The translations under genes were made by a program, and so were the position numbers. Below are positions 19,051 through 28,079 of a stretch of 64,000 nt of DNA, in pieces; position 1 is the first letter of the stretch; each line of letters starts with the position of its first letter. The notes below the pieces were generated by a model. It worked only from the letters and a program-made list of their open reading frames with translations. It was not told the origin of the DNA and made no database searches. This stretch comes from Pigmentiphaga litoralis (GTDB lineage: Bacteria; Pseudomonadota; Gammaproteobacteria; Burkholderiales; Burkholderiaceae_B), in contig NZ_JACCBP010000001.1 of the NCBI RefSeq assembly GCF_013408655.1, positions 4,340,001 to 4,404,000 on the forward strand, read 5' to 3'.

Positions 19051-20949
19051 ATGACTGAACTCAAGAACACCGAACGGGATCTTCACCGCTTCCGGCTGCG
19101 CCTGCTGGTCGCGGTGGGCTTCGTGCTGATCTGCTTTGGCCTGTTGACCTGGCGCTTCTGGTATCTGCAGGTCGACAAGCACGACGACTATGCCGCGCGC
19201 GCCGAACAGAACCGCATTTCGATCGTGCCGGTCACGCCCCATCGCGGCATCATCGTCGACCGCAACGGGGTGCTGCTGGCGCGCAATTATTCCGCCTACA
19301 CCCTGGAAATCACCCCATCCAAGGCCGGCAAGCTGGACGAAACCATCGACGCGCTGGCCAAGGTGATCGCCATCGAACCGCGCGACCGCCGCCGCTTCAA
19401 GCAACTGGTGGGCGAATCCCGCCGCTTTGAAAGCCTGCCCCTGCGCAGCCGGCTGACCGACGAAGAAGTCGCCCGCTTTTCGGCCCAGGCCTTCCGTTTT
19501 CCGGGGGTCGAGGTCAAGGCGCGTTTGCTGCGCCAGTACCCAGAAGGCGATTCCGCGGCGAATGTGGTCGGCTATATCGGCCGCATCGCCCAGCGCGACC
19601 AGCTGCGGCTGGAAGAGCAGGGCGTCAGCTCGAACTATCGGGGCACCGATCACATCGGCAAGGAAGGCATCGAAAAGTCGTACGAAGACACCCTGCACGG
19701 CAAGACGGGCGTCGAAGAGGTCGAGGTGACCGCAGGCGGCCGCGCGGTGCGCACCCTGTCGCGCACGCCCCCCGTGTCGGGCAAGAACCTGATCCTGTCC
19801 ATCGACATCGAACTGCAGAAAGTGGCCGAAAAAGCCTTTGGCAATCGCCGGGGCGCCCTGGTCGCCATCGAACCCAAGACCGGGGACATCCTGGCCTTTG
19901 TGTCGCGCCCGTCGTTCGACCCCAACCTGTTCGTGGACGGCATCGACGTGGAAAGCTGGAAGGCGCTGAACGAATCGCCCGACCGGCCGCTGCTGAACCG
20001 CCCCCTGTACGGCACCTACCCGATCGGGTCGACCTACAAGCCGTTCATGGCGCTGGCCGGACTGGAAACCGGGACGCGTTCGGCTTACGCCACGATGTAC
20101 GACCCGGGTTACTTCGAATTCGGCGGACGGCGCTTCCGCAACGCCGGCGAAGCGCACTACGGCCACATCGACATGAAACGCGCGCTGGCCGTCTCGTCGG
20201 ACACCTACTTCTACTCGCTGGCCAGCGAAATGGGCGTGGACACCATCCACGACTTCATGAAGCCCTTCGGTTTCGGGCAGATCACGGGCATCGACCTGGG
20301 GGGCGAGCGCACCGGCGTGCTGCCGTCCACCGCCTGGAAACGCAAGGCCTACAAGCGGCCCGAACAGCAGCGCTGGTACGCCGGTGAAACGCTGTCGGTC
20401 GGCGTGGGGCAGGGCTACAACGCCTTCACGTTGCTGCAACTGGCGCAGGCCACGTCGGTGCTTGCCAACAACGGCATCTACATGAAGCCCCACCTGGTCA
20501 AGGCGCTGCAAGACAGCGGCACCGGCGAACAAACCCTGACCGTGAGCAAGGAAAGCTATCGCATCCCGCTCAAGCCCGCCAACATCAAGGTGGTCAAGGA
20601 AGGCATGGCCGCGGTGACCACGGTCGGCACCGCCGCCAAGTCGTTTGCCGGCGCGCCCTACCAGGCGGCAGGCAAGACCGGCACCGCCCAGGTCTACAGC
20701 CTGAAAGCCGGCGAGCGCTACAACGCCAGCCGCATCGACGAACGCCTGCGCGACCACGCACTCTTCATGGCCTTTGCGCCCCTGGAACAGCCCACCATCG
20801 CCGTCGCGCTGATCGTCGAAAACGCCGGCTGGGGCGCGTCGATTGCCGCGCCGCTGGGCCGCCAGATCTTCGATTACTGGCTGCTCGGCAAAAAGCCGGG
20901 CGAGCCCGCGCCGGCCACGCCACCCAACCGGGGAGTCGAGGTTGATTGA
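19051..20949 (+). CDS. mrdA: Penicillin-binding protein 2
   Basis: Class B transpeptidase of the elongasome, 632 residues. An N-terminal membrane anchor (VGFVLICFGLLTWRFWYL) is followed by the pedestal domain and the transpeptidase domain. Active-site motifs: SxxK in GSTYKPF (Ser327), SSD at 382-384 and KTG at 542-544. The gene overlaps the rodA start by 8 nt, fitting the PBP2-RodA partnership. Confidence 0.96.
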   Translation: MTELKNTERDLHRFRLRLLVAVGFVLICFGLLTWRFWYLQVDKHDDYAARAEQNRISIVPVTPHRGIIVDRNGVLLARNYSAYTLEITPSKAGKLDETIDALAKVIAIEPRDRRRFKQLVGESRRFESLPLRSRLTDEEVARFSAQAFRFPGVEVKARLLRQYPEGDSAANVVGYIGRIAQRDQLRLEEQGVSSNYRGTDHIGKEGIEKSYEDTLHGKTGVEEVEVTAGGRAVRTLSRTPPVSGKNLILSIDIELQKVAEKAFGNRRGALVAIEPKTGDILAFVSRPSFDPNLFVDGIDVESWKALNESPDRPLLNRPLYGTYPIGSTYKPFMALAGLETGTRSAYATMYDPGYFEFGGRRFRNAGEAHYGHIDMKRALAVSSDTYFYSLASEMGVDTIHDFMKPFGFGQITGIDLGGERTGVLPSTAWKRKAYKRPEQQRWYAGETLSVGVGQGYNAFTLLQLAQATSVLANNGIYMKPHLVKALQDSGTGEQTLTVSKESYRIPLKPANIKVVKEGMAAVTTVGTAAKSFAGAPYQAAGKTGTAQVYSLKAGERYNASRIDERLRDHALFMAFAPLEQPTIAVALIVENAGWGASIAAPLGRQIFDYWLLGKKPGEPAPATPPNRGVEVD

Positions 20950-22108
20950 ACGTTCGCCATTTGGCAATCGCCGTTCGTGGCGCGAAACCATCGCCCGCGC
21001 GATCCTGGTTTTCGACGTCCCCATGCTGTTGGTGCTCATGGCGCTGGCATCCATCGGCCTGATGTCCATGTATTCCGCCGGCGGCGGTTTCGACGGCCGC
21101 TTTGCCGACCAGCTGCGCAACTACGGCGTGGCCCTGGCCGCCATGTGGCTGCTGGCGCAGTTTTCTCCCCACGCGCTGATGCGCCTGGCCGTCCCGGTCT
21201 ACGTGCTGGGCGTGCTGCTGCTGGTCGCGGTCGAAGTCGCCGGCATCACCAGCAAAGGCGCCACCCGCTGGCTGGAACTGGGCGTCACCCGCATCCAGCC
21301 GTCCGAAATGATGAAGATCGCCGTGCCGCTCATGCTGGCCTGGTACTTCCACCGCCACCAGGGGTGGCTGCGCGTGCGCGACTTTGTCGTGGCCGGCCTG
21401 CTGATGGGCGTGCCCTTCGCGCTGATCGTGCTGCAACCCGATCTGGGGACGGCCCTGCTGGTCTTCGGCGCCGGCTTTTTCGTGCTGTTCTTTGCCGGCC
21501 TGTCATTCAAGCTGCTGATCCCGGTCACCGTCGTCGTCACCCTGGCATTGGGATCGCTGGTCACCTTCGAACATGACTTATGTGAAGGCGACCTGGACTG
21601 GGTGATCCTGCACGACTACCAGAAACACCGCGTCTGCACGTTGCTGAACCCGGGGTCCGACCCGTTGGGCAAGGGCTTCCACACCATCCAGTCCACCATC
21701 GCCGTTGGGTCCGGCGGCACGCTGGGCAAGGGATGGATGCAGGGCACCCAAACGCACCTGGACTTCATTCCCGAGCGGACCACCGACTTCATCTTTGCCG
21801 TCTACGCGGAAGAATTCGGCCTGGTCGGCAACGTGGTGCTGCTGTTCCTGTACCTGCTGCTGCTGATCCGCGGGCTGACCATCGCCGCCAACGCGCCCAC
21901 GCTCTTTTCCCGATTATTGGGCGGGGCGCTGACCATGGTGTTTTTCGTCTATGCGTTCGTGAACATGGGGATGGTGAGCGGCATCCTGCCCGTGGTGGGC
22001 GTCCCCCTGCCGTTCATGAGCTACGGCGGCACCGCACTGCTGACCCTGGGCTGTGCGGCGGGGATCCTGATGGGAATCAACCGGCATCGAACGCTGGTGC
22101 AGACCTAG
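20942..22108 (+). CDS. rodA: SEDS peptidoglycan glycosyltransferase RodA
   Basis: Polytopic (about ten segments) peptidoglycan polymerase paired with PBP2. Conserved SEDS segments include TRWLELGVTRIQPSEMMKIA, LQPDLGTALLVF, WVILHDYQKHRV and GVPLPFMSYGG. The likely start is a TTG at 20942, preceded by GGGAGTCGAGG and overlapping the mrdA stop; no ATG fits without running deep into mrdA. This gives 388 residues, normal for RodA. It ends at a strong terminator. Confidence 0.94.
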   Translation: MIERSPFGNRRSWRETIARAILVFDVPMLLVLMALASIGLMSMYSAGGGFDGRFADQLRNYGVALAAMWLLAQFSPHALMRLAVPVYVLGVLLLVAVEVAGITSKGATRWLELGVTRIQPSEMMKIAVPLMLAWYFHRHQGWLRVRDFVVAGLLMGVPFALIVLQPDLGTALLVFGAGFFVLFFAGLSFKLLIPVTVVVTLALGSLVTFEHDLCEGDLDWVILHDYQKHRVCTLLNPGSDPLGKGFHTIQSTIAVGSGGTLGKGWMQGTQTHLDFIPERTTDFIFAVYAEEFGLVGNVVLLFLYLLLLIRGLTIAANAPTLFSRLLGGALTMVFFVYAFVNMGMVSGILPVVGVPLPFMSYGGTALLTLGCAAGILMGINRHRTLVQT

Positions 22109-22130
22109 CGTCTGCGCCCCGTTTGAATGA

Positions 22131-22164
22131 AAAAAGCCCCCGATGCAGTCGGGGGCTTTTTTTT
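22131..22164. terminator. Bidirectional rho-independent terminator
   Basis: GCCCCCGA (22136-22143), loop TGCAG, TCGGGGGC (22149-22156), A-run before and eight T after. It ends the mre-rodA operon and, on the minus strand, the convergent esterase unit. Confidence 0.9.
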
Positions 22165-22186
22165 CCCGAAAACACGGATCCGCAGA

Positions 22187-23068
22187 TCAATCCCCCTTAG
22201 GGGGGTGACCCGTCTGCATCCACTGGACCACGGTTTTGACCCATGGATGTTCCGCATCGGCCATGGCAAGCGCCGTGTCGAAGTGCGTATGGTCCGCATA
22301 GACCGCAGTACGCAAGGGCGCAGGCTGCTGCCGCAGCGCATCGATGAACAGCAGGTTGCTGGCAATGATGCGCGGAAAGTCGTTGCCGCCGTAGCTGACA
22401 AAAAACGGGACGCCGTTTCCCTTCACTTGATGCAGCGGGCTTGCGGCTTCAGCGTCCATGGCATCCGCCAGGAACATCTCGTAGATCCGGGCTTCGCCGC
22501 TCCCTGGCGGCGGGTTGCTGAACACCAGATTGAGCTGCGAGCTGACCGGGAAGCAGCCTTTGATCACATCGGCCGGAAGTCCGGCGTGTTGGATCCGTTC
22601 CGGGCTCAGCGCAAGGAGCGCATACAGGTGCCCTCCGGCCGAGTGCCCCCCGACGTAGATGGCATTCGGGTCGCCGCCGAAACGCGCAATGTTGCCATGG
22701 ACCCACTGCAGCGCCGTCAGGCAGTCTTCCAGCGGCACCGGAAAGCGCGAGGACGGAGCCAGGCGATACGACACCGACACAAGGATGGCGGGGGCTGCAA
22801 GAATGGGCGGGGCCATCAGGCCCATCCATTCCTTGTAGCCATGCGTCCACGCGCCGCCGTGCGCGAACACCAGCACGGGCAGATCCGCGGGTGCGTCGTC
22901 GGGAACATAGACGTCCACCTTTTGCCAGTAGTCCGCGCCATAGGGAATGTCCAGCGTGCAGCGCGTGGTTTGCGCCACCTTCAAGGAAAGGGCCAGCGCC
23001 TTGCGTGCGTAGTCCTCCGCCTCCGGCGGGTACACCGGAGGTTGGGGCGGCAGATCATTGAAAGCCAT
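22187..23068 (-). CDS. Alpha/beta hydrolase, BD-FAE/HSL-like esterase
   Basis: A 293-residue carboxylesterase or amidase-like enzyme. The oxyanion-hole motif HGGAW and the nucleophile elbow GGHSAGGH are present, with the late acidic and His region around ADHTHFD. The ATG at 23068 is chosen, and the preceding 20 open codons are discarded. It is the last gene of the minus-strand unit amidohydrolase-permease-ATPase-binding protein-hydrolase and starts 17 nt after the binding-protein stop, so it may hydrolyse the imported compound or an amide intermediate. Kynurenine-formamidase-like activity is possible but unproven. Confidence 0.8.
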   Translation of the reverse strand: MAFNDLPPQPPVYPPEAEDYARKALALSLKVAQTTRCTLDIPYGADYWQKVDVYVPDDAPADLPVLVFAHGGAWTHGYKEWMGLMAPPILAAPAILVSVSYRLAPSSRFPVPLEDCLTALQWVHGNIARFGGDPNAIYVGGHSAGGHLYALLALSPERIQHAGLPADVIKGCFPVSSQLNLVFSNPPPGSGEARIYEMFLADAMDAEAASPLHQVKGNGVPFFVSYGGNDFPRIIASNLLFIDALRQQPAPLRTAVYADHTHFDTALAMADAEHPWVKTVVQWMQTGHPPKGD

Positions 23069-23084
23069 GGGAAATCCTGTTCGG

Positions 23085-24077
23085 TTACTTGGGCGCAAAG
23101 CGTGTGGAAAACGCTTTCTGAGGGACATCGTCGAGGAAGCCTTTCCCCATCACCTGGTTGGCGCGTTTGGCGAAGTTGCCCAGGTAGTCGATGTATTGCT
23201 GATCCCAGGTCAGCACGTAATCGTCGTTGACGCGGTCACGCAGGATGCCCACCGTGCTCGGCTCGAATCCGAATTGCTTGCCGACCTCGACGAACACTTC
23301 CGGGTGACTCTTGACGTACTGGACGGCCTCGATCCACGCTTTCGTGAAATTGGTCAGGGCTTCCGGGTTGGCCGCCATGAAATCGTCGTTGGTCGCGTAG
23401 CCGGTCCAAAGAAAGTTTTCGCCTGTCTTTTCCTTGTAGACGTCGGCCAGCTTGGCCACGGACCGGAACTTGCCCGATGCCACTGCCTTGGCTGCCAGCG
23501 GATCGAACAACAGCGCCGCGTCGATCTCGCCTTTGTCCAGAAGGGAAGGCAGCAGGCCCGGGCCTGCGTACTGCAAGGTGCCGTTGGCGGCCGGGTCGTA
23601 GCCGTAATACTGGCTGGTCAGCACCCGCAGCAACACGGTCGCGGTGCCCGCCGCACCTGCGTACGAGCCGATGCGTTTTCCTTTCAGATCGTCCAGCGAC
23701 CGGACCGGAGAGTCGGCCTTCACCAGGACGTCGAGCGACGCGCCGCGGCCCACCGGATAGATCATGGTGACCGGCATGCCCTTGGAGCGGAACTGGGCAA
23801 ACGCCGTCCAGCCGCCGAATCCTACGTCCACCTGCTTGCCACGAATGGCGGTGAACAGCCCGTCAAGGGTCGGATACACCGAATACTCGACCTTCAGGCC
23901 GTATTTCTTGTCGATGCCCTGTTTGACCATCACGCCGGACGCAATGCCGTTCACCGACTGCGCGAGGTCGCCCAGCCGTATCGTCACGGGCTCGGCAGCT
24001 TGCGCTGTCAGCGTCAGCATTCCGGTCGCCACGACGGCGCCGACTTTGCACAGAAAACGAACGAGCGAATGCGTCAT
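23085..24077 (-). CDS. ABC transporter periplasmic binding protein, NitT/TauT (SsuA) type
   Basis: A 330-residue secreted protein with a signal peptide ending near AQAAEP, then TIRLGDLAQS and LFTAIRGKQVDVGFGGWTAF, the pattern of the SsuA/THI5-like family. This family binds sulphonates, nitrate, hydroxymethylpyrimidine or aromatic acids. Together with the downstream-coded ATPase and permease it forms a complete importer. Substrate unknown; the adjacent TrzN-like amidohydrolase and aminophenol-type dioxygenase point to an N-containing aromatic or heteroaromatic compound. Confidence 0.88.
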   Translation of the reverse strand: MTHSLVRFLCKVGAVVATGMLTLTAQAAEPVTIRLGDLAQSVNGIASGVMVKQGIDKKYGLKVEYSVYPTLDGLFTAIRGKQVDVGFGGWTAFAQFRSKGMPVTMIYPVGRGASLDVLVKADSPVRSLDDLKGKRIGSYAGAAGTATVLLRVLTSQYYGYDPAANGTLQYAGPGLLPSLLDKGEIDAALLFDPLAAKAVASGKFRSVAKLADVYKEKTGENFLWTGYATNDDFMAANPEALTNFTKAWIEAVQYVKSHPEVFVEVGKQFGFEPSTVGILRDRVNDDYVLTWDQQYIDYLGNFAKRANQVMGKGFLDDVPQKAFSTRFAPK

Positions 24078-24129
24078 CTCAGTTCCTTGATGTTGGGAGG
24101 TGGACTAGTGCGAGTACGGCAAATAACGG

Positions 24130-24915
24130 TCAGTGCTGGGGCGCGGCGGCTTCCGCCACTTTCAGGAACAGCGTCACGACGCCACGATTGATGTCAAAAA
24201 TGGCAGGGTCGTCGTAATCGCGCGGACGCGGGATCGGGACAGGGATTTCTTCCTGCACTTCGCCTTGCGACATCATCAGGATGCGGTCCGACAGGTAGCA
24301 GGCTTCGTACGAGTTGTGGGTGACGAAGATGATGGTCTTGCGTGTCTTCTGCCAGATATCGAGCAGGTCGACCCGCATGCGTCGCGCGGTCAGCTCGTCC
24401 AGCCCGCTGAACGGTTCGTCCATCAACAGAATGTCCGGCTCGACGCACAGCGCGCGCACCAGCGCGAGCCGCTGGCACATGCCGCCCGACATCTGATGCG
24501 GATAGTGGCCGCGAAACGCCGTCAGTCCGGCCAGCACGAAATACCGGTCTTTCAGTTCCTTGCGCCGGGCGGGGGCCACATTGCAGCTGGTCATCGCAAA
24601 ATCGACGTTCTGTTCCGCGGTCAGCCAGGGCAGCAGCCTGGGTTCCTGGAACAGATAGCCGATGCGCATGGGCGGTTTGCCGCCCCGGAACGTCTTGCCT
24701 CCCACGTCGATTTCGCCGCCGTACTGCCGGTCCAGGCCCGACAGGATGTTCAGGAAGGTCGACTTGCCGCAGCCCGAGGGTCCCAGGATGCAGATGAACT
24801 CGCTTTGGCGGACGGTCAGGTCCAGGCCCTTGATGACACGCAGTGGGGGCGCGCCGTTGCGGCCAGGAAATTCCTTGACGAGATTGCGAACGGAAAAAGC
24901 CACGGTATCGGTCAT
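24130..24915 (-). CDS. ABC transporter ATP-binding protein, NitT/TauT type
   Basis: A 261-residue nucleotide-binding subunit. Walker A GPSGCGKST, Q-loop YLFQEPRLLPW, Walker B DILLMDEPFSGLD and H-loop FVTHNSYEA are all present. The signature reads MSGGMCQRLALVRAL, so the usual Gln of LSGGQ is Met, as seen occasionally in this subfamily. The ATG at 24915 overlaps the permease stop by four bases. The frame is open a further 280 codons upstream, but that is shadow of the permease gene. Confidence 0.92.
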   Translation of the reverse strand: MTDTVAFSVRNLVKEFPGRNGAPPLRVIKGLDLTVRQSEFICILGPSGCGKSTFLNILSGLDRQYGGEIDVGGKTFRGGKPPMRIGYLFQEPRLLPWLTAEQNVDFAMTSCNVAPARRKELKDRYFVLAGLTAFRGHYPHQMSGGMCQRLALVRALCVEPDILLMDEPFSGLDELTARRMRVDLLDIWQKTRKTIIFVTHNSYEACYLSDRILMMSQGEVQEEIPVPIPRPRDYDDPAIFDINRGVVTLFLKVAEAAAPQH

Positions 24916-25655
24916 AGGTTCACCCTTGGGCGCCAGGCAAAGAGACGGCCCTCTATCGGTTTGAGAATGGCAAGTTCGATGATCAGCATCACGATGGTGA
25001 ACAGCAGCGTCCACGCAAGCACCTGGGTCATGTCCGCCAGCTGATACCAGTAGAACAACTGGAAGCCGACGCCATTGGGGCGGCCGATCAGTTCGATCAG
25101 CACGGCAATCTTCCAGATGACGCCCAGGCCGAACCGCACCGACGCCATCACGTAAGGCAGCACTTGCGGCAGGATGACGCGGCGAAAGATGAGTACACGA
25201 TTGGCTTCGAAGACGCGCGCCATGTTCACCAGCTTCGTGTCGATGCTCTTGACGCCTTCCCACAGATTGATGGCGATGGAGGGCGCACCGGTAATGCCGA
25301 TCGCGACGATGGTGGCGACTTCGTTCAGGCCCAGCCAGATGAAGCAGATCAGCGCGTAGCACAGGCTGGGTATCGTCAGCCCGATCATGACCCACAGGTC
25401 CAATGCCCGTTCGACCCGGTAGTACAGACCCATGAAGACGCCAAGCGGCACGCCGATCAGCATGGCGAGCACCAGACCGCCGATCACCCGCCAGAGCGTC
25501 ATGCCCAGGTGGGTCATGACATTGCCTGCCGCAATGTCGGCGATCAGGGTCTGCGTGGTCAGCAGCGGACCCGGCAGGACTTCCGGTGTCATCAGCGCGG
25601 AAATGGCTGCCCATAACGCAATGGCGACCAGGACCGAAGCAAGTCGTATCTTCAT
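24912..25655 (-). CDS. ABC transporter permease, NitT/TauT type
   Basis: A 247-residue inner-membrane protein with about six hydrophobic segments and the BPD_transp_1 EAA-type loop around NLWEGVKSIDTKLVNMARVF. It overlaps the preceding amidohydrolase stop and the following ATPase start by four bases each, indicating tight coupling. The ATG at 25655 (MKIRLASVL) is used. Confidence 0.9.
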   Translation of the reverse strand: MKIRLASVLVAIALWAAISALMTPEVLPGPLLTTQTLIADIAAGNVMTHLGMTLWRVIGGLVLAMLIGVPLGVFMGLYYRVERALDLWVMIGLTIPSLCYALICFIWLGLNEVATIVAIGITGAPSIAINLWEGVKSIDTKLVNMARVFEANRVLIFRRVILPQVLPYVMASVRFGLGVIWKIAVLIELIGRPNGVGFQLFYWYQLADMTQVLAWTLLFTIVMLIIELAILKPIEGRLFAWRPRVNL

Positions 25656-27046
25656 GAGATCTCTCGGGAAACGGAAGGACGGGAATCGGATTGGCGATGG
25701 GCGACACGTTCCAGGCACGCGTTCGCCAGGTCATTGCAGCGGGTAAGCAGGGCAGTTTCATCGATGAAGGTCAGGCGCCGGTCCCGCATCCGGACGCTGC
25801 CGTCGACAATCACGTCGCGCACATCGGCGCCCCGCGCGCTGAAGACCAGGCAGGCATCCAGATTGGACGCCGGCGTCAGGTGCGGCTGGCGCAGATCCAG
25901 GGTGATCACGTCGGCGCGCTTGCCCACTTCCAGCGACCCGGTCTGATGGCTGATGCCCAGCGCCCGCGCGCCTTCGATCGTTGCCATGCGCAGGGCCCGC
26001 CGCGCGGGCAGCACGGACGGGTCCCCCACCGCGGTCTTGGCCGTGGCGCATGCATATTTCATGCTCTCGAACAGGTCCTGCCCGCAATTGGCGGCCGGTC
26101 CGTTCGTCGCCAGGCCACAGGTCACACCGGCATCCAGGAAGGGTTTCAGCGAAGGAAAGCCGGTGCCCCAGAACAGGCGGGTCTGCGGGTCGAGCACGAC
26201 CGACGTGCCGGAGTCCACGAGCAGTTCGATTTCATGCGCCGACAGGTCGGACACGCCCACCGCCTGGACATCCGGTCCCAGGCATCCTGTTTCGTGCAGC
26301 AGTTCGACATTGCGGACAGGGCGGCCGTAATGACGGGCGATGACGCGGTTGAATTCCTGTGATTCCGCAACGTGCATGTGCAGCGGCAGGCCCAGGTCAT
26401 TGGCCAGGGCACGCGTATGACGCAGCATGGATTCGTCCACCGCCCATGGCAGCAGGGGGCCGATCGCCAGACGCAGCCGGCCGTTGTCGGCGCCGTGCCA
26501 GTCCCGCGCCAGCGCGGTGACCCGGCGCGTCTGCTCCGCTGGCGTTTCCGCAAAGGCAGGGTCGAAATGGCGCGCCTCGAACGCGCGCGCCACCATGCCG
26601 CGCAGGCCTGCCTGGCGCATCGCTTCAAACGCAAGCGTCTCGGGGGAAAACGTGTCGGTCCGGGCCGCAAAAAGATTTTCCACGACCGTGGTGTTGCCGT
26701 TCTTCAGGTTTTCGACACATCCCAGCAACTGGGCATGCAGCATGGCTGCGTCGTCCATCGCAGCCATGACCGGCATCTGCCGATCCAGCCAGGTCAGCAG
26801 GTCGACATCAGTCGCCAGGGTCCTGCCGAAAATCATGCACAGGTGGGTGTGGCAATTGACCAGCCCCGGCATGACCGCTTTGCCGGTGGCATCCATCCGA
26901 TCGGCATCGACCTGCTCGGGCAGTCCCGACCGCGGGCCGACATACAAAATGCGGTCATCTTCGATGAGCACACAGCCCGAGTCGAAGATGTCGTGTCGGT
27001 CATTGATGGTCAAGACCGTGCCGTTTTCGATCAGTAGGCGCGACAT
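25652..27046 (-). CDS. Amidohydrolase, TrzN/AtzA/cytosine-deaminase-like
   Basis: A 464-residue metal-dependent hydrolase of the amidohydrolase superfamily. The first metal pair is in GLVNCHTHLCMIFGR, the third ligand in LPLHMHVAESQEF, and the late acid in the GLATNGPAANCGQ region, where the usual catalytic Asp appears as Asn (TNG rather than SDG). Relatives deaminate or dechlorinate guanine, cytosine, triazines and adenosine derivatives. It heads an operon with an ABC importer, so it probably acts on the imported ring compound. Catalytic details are uncertain because of the altered motif. Confidence 0.82.
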   Translation of the reverse strand: MSRLLIENGTVLTINDRHDIFDSGCVLIEDDRILYVGPRSGLPEQVDADRMDATGKAVMPGLVNCHTHLCMIFGRTLATDVDLLTWLDRQMPVMAAMDDAAMLHAQLLGCVENLKNGNTTVVENLFAARTDTFSPETLAFEAMRQAGLRGMVARAFEARHFDPAFAETPAEQTRRVTALARDWHGADNGRLRLAIGPLLPWAVDESMLRHTRALANDLGLPLHMHVAESQEFNRVIARHYGRPVRNVELLHETGCLGPDVQAVGVSDLSAHEIELLVDSGTSVVLDPQTRLFWGTGFPSLKPFLDAGVTCGLATNGPAANCGQDLFESMKYACATAKTAVGDPSVLPARRALRMATIEGARALGISHQTGSLEVGKRADVITLDLRQPHLTPASNLDACLVFSARGADVRDVIVDGSVRMRDRRLTFIDETALLTRCNDLANACLERVAHRQSDSRPSVSREIS

Positions 27047-27072
27047 GGCGCTCCTTCAGGCAGGAAACAGGA

Positions 27073-27864
27073 TCAGGCGGCGTTGGCGCGATGAAGCGGC
27101 GAGCCGGCGGCAACTTCGGTAATGTGGCGGGCGGCGGCCACCACATGCAGGACGGCCTGCTTGAGTGCGGCGTCCTGCAATCGGTAGGCGGGGGCGGCGA
27201 TGGTGACGGCGCCGAGCAGGGCGCCCGATGGGAAGAACGCGGGCGCGGACACACTGCGCACCCCCGCTTCGATTTCGCCGTCGCTGATGGCGTACCCCTG
27301 GTCGCGGATGCGTTGCAGCAATTGCTCCAGCGTCTTGGGTTCTACCGCTGTCTGGTTGGGCAGGCGATGACGAGGCAGCATGCGTGCCCGTTCCGCATCG
27401 GTCATGTAGGCAAGGTGAACCTTGGCGGACGACCCGGCAAACAAAGGTGTGTTGCTGACGGGTTCGGCCGACACCCTGACCGCCTGCCGGCTTTCGACCG
27501 AGAGCGAGCAGAACACGCGGTCTCCCATTCGCGTCGTGAACAACGCGGTTTCACCGGTCGCCGCCGCCAGCTGGTTGATGTAGACCTCGGCAATCGCGGC
27601 CGACGATGCCGGGTCTTCGCAGGTCCGCACCAGATTCACGAAGCCGGACGCCAATCGGTAGGTGCCATTGCCATCGATGTCTTCGATCAGGCCCCTGTCG
27701 CGCAGAATCTGCAGATAGCGGTAGGTTGAACTGCGCGAGGTGCCGAACTTCCGGGCAATGGCGGATGCGGTCAGCACCACATCGGGTTTGACGAACGCCA
27801 GCCACATATCAACGATGCGTTCGAACGACGGGTACCGCGCATTGAGTTCGCTTCGATCAGTCAT
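27073..27864 (-). CDS. IclR-family transcriptional regulator
   Basis: A 263-residue regulator with an N-terminal winged helix (TASAIARKFGTSRSSTYRYL) and a C-terminal IclR effector domain (GVRSVSAPAFFPSGALLGAV). The ATG at 27864 has a good GAGGAAG ribosome site; the 24 preceding open codons lack one. It lies between the aminophenol dioxygenase genes and the amidohydrolase-ABC operon on the same strand and probably controls both via a shared inverted repeat. Confidence 0.87.
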   Translation of the reverse strand: MTDRSELNARYPSFERIVDMWLAFVKPDVVLTASAIARKFGTSRSSTYRYLQILRDRGLIEDIDGNGTYRLASGFVNLVRTCEDPASSAAIAEVYINQLAAATGETALFTTRMGDRVFCSLSVESRQAVRVSAEPVSNTPLFAGSSAKVHLAYMTDAERARMLPRHRLPNQTAVEPKTLEQLLQRIRDQGYAISDGEIEAGVRSVSAPAFFPSGALLGAVTIAAPAYRLQDAALKQAVLHVVAAARHITEVAAGSPLHRANAA

Positions 27865-27941
27865 GGCCACTTCCTCTGGATTCCCGGAGCGTTGGACGTC
27901 GTGTACATCATGGAAGGAATGCCAGACGCAGAGCAACGGAT

Positions 27942-27960
27942 AGTCCCACCCTGAGGGACT
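27942..27960. promoter_or_regulatory. AGTCC-N9-GGACT inverted repeat, site 1
   Basis: Perfect 5-bp arms with a nine-base spacer (extended arms AGTCCC/GGGACT) located 78 bp upstream of the IclR start and downstream of the amnA stop. The same arrangement occurs at 29946-29964. A candidate binding site for the adjacent IclR protein. Confidence 0.45.
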
Positions 27961-28079
27961 GAAGCGGGGTTTATTTCCAGCAGCCGCAAAAGATCGCGGC
28001 GTCGTGAATCAGCATGCAGGCGTGCGGGGGCCGGGCCTGTCTTTCCGCAGAAAGCAGGCCCGAAGCCGTCAAGGAACGG

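Noticed and set aside
18271-21120. 949-residue open frame on the minus strand across mreC-mreD-mrdA
   Set aside because: Arg/Gln/His/Gly-rich composition typical of the antisense frame of GC-rich genes; the plus-strand genes are certain.
24916-25761. Long open N-terminal extension of the ABC ATP-binding protein (would give 543 aa)
   Set aside because: It is an antisense-free shadow of the overlapping permease gene, is Arg/His/Asp-rich without homology, and the normal NBD start (ATG 24915) overlaps the permease stop as expected.
27942-27960. Terminator for amnA
   Set aside because: Arms are only 5-6 bp and there is no T-run. The same layout at 29946-29964 makes an operator more likely.
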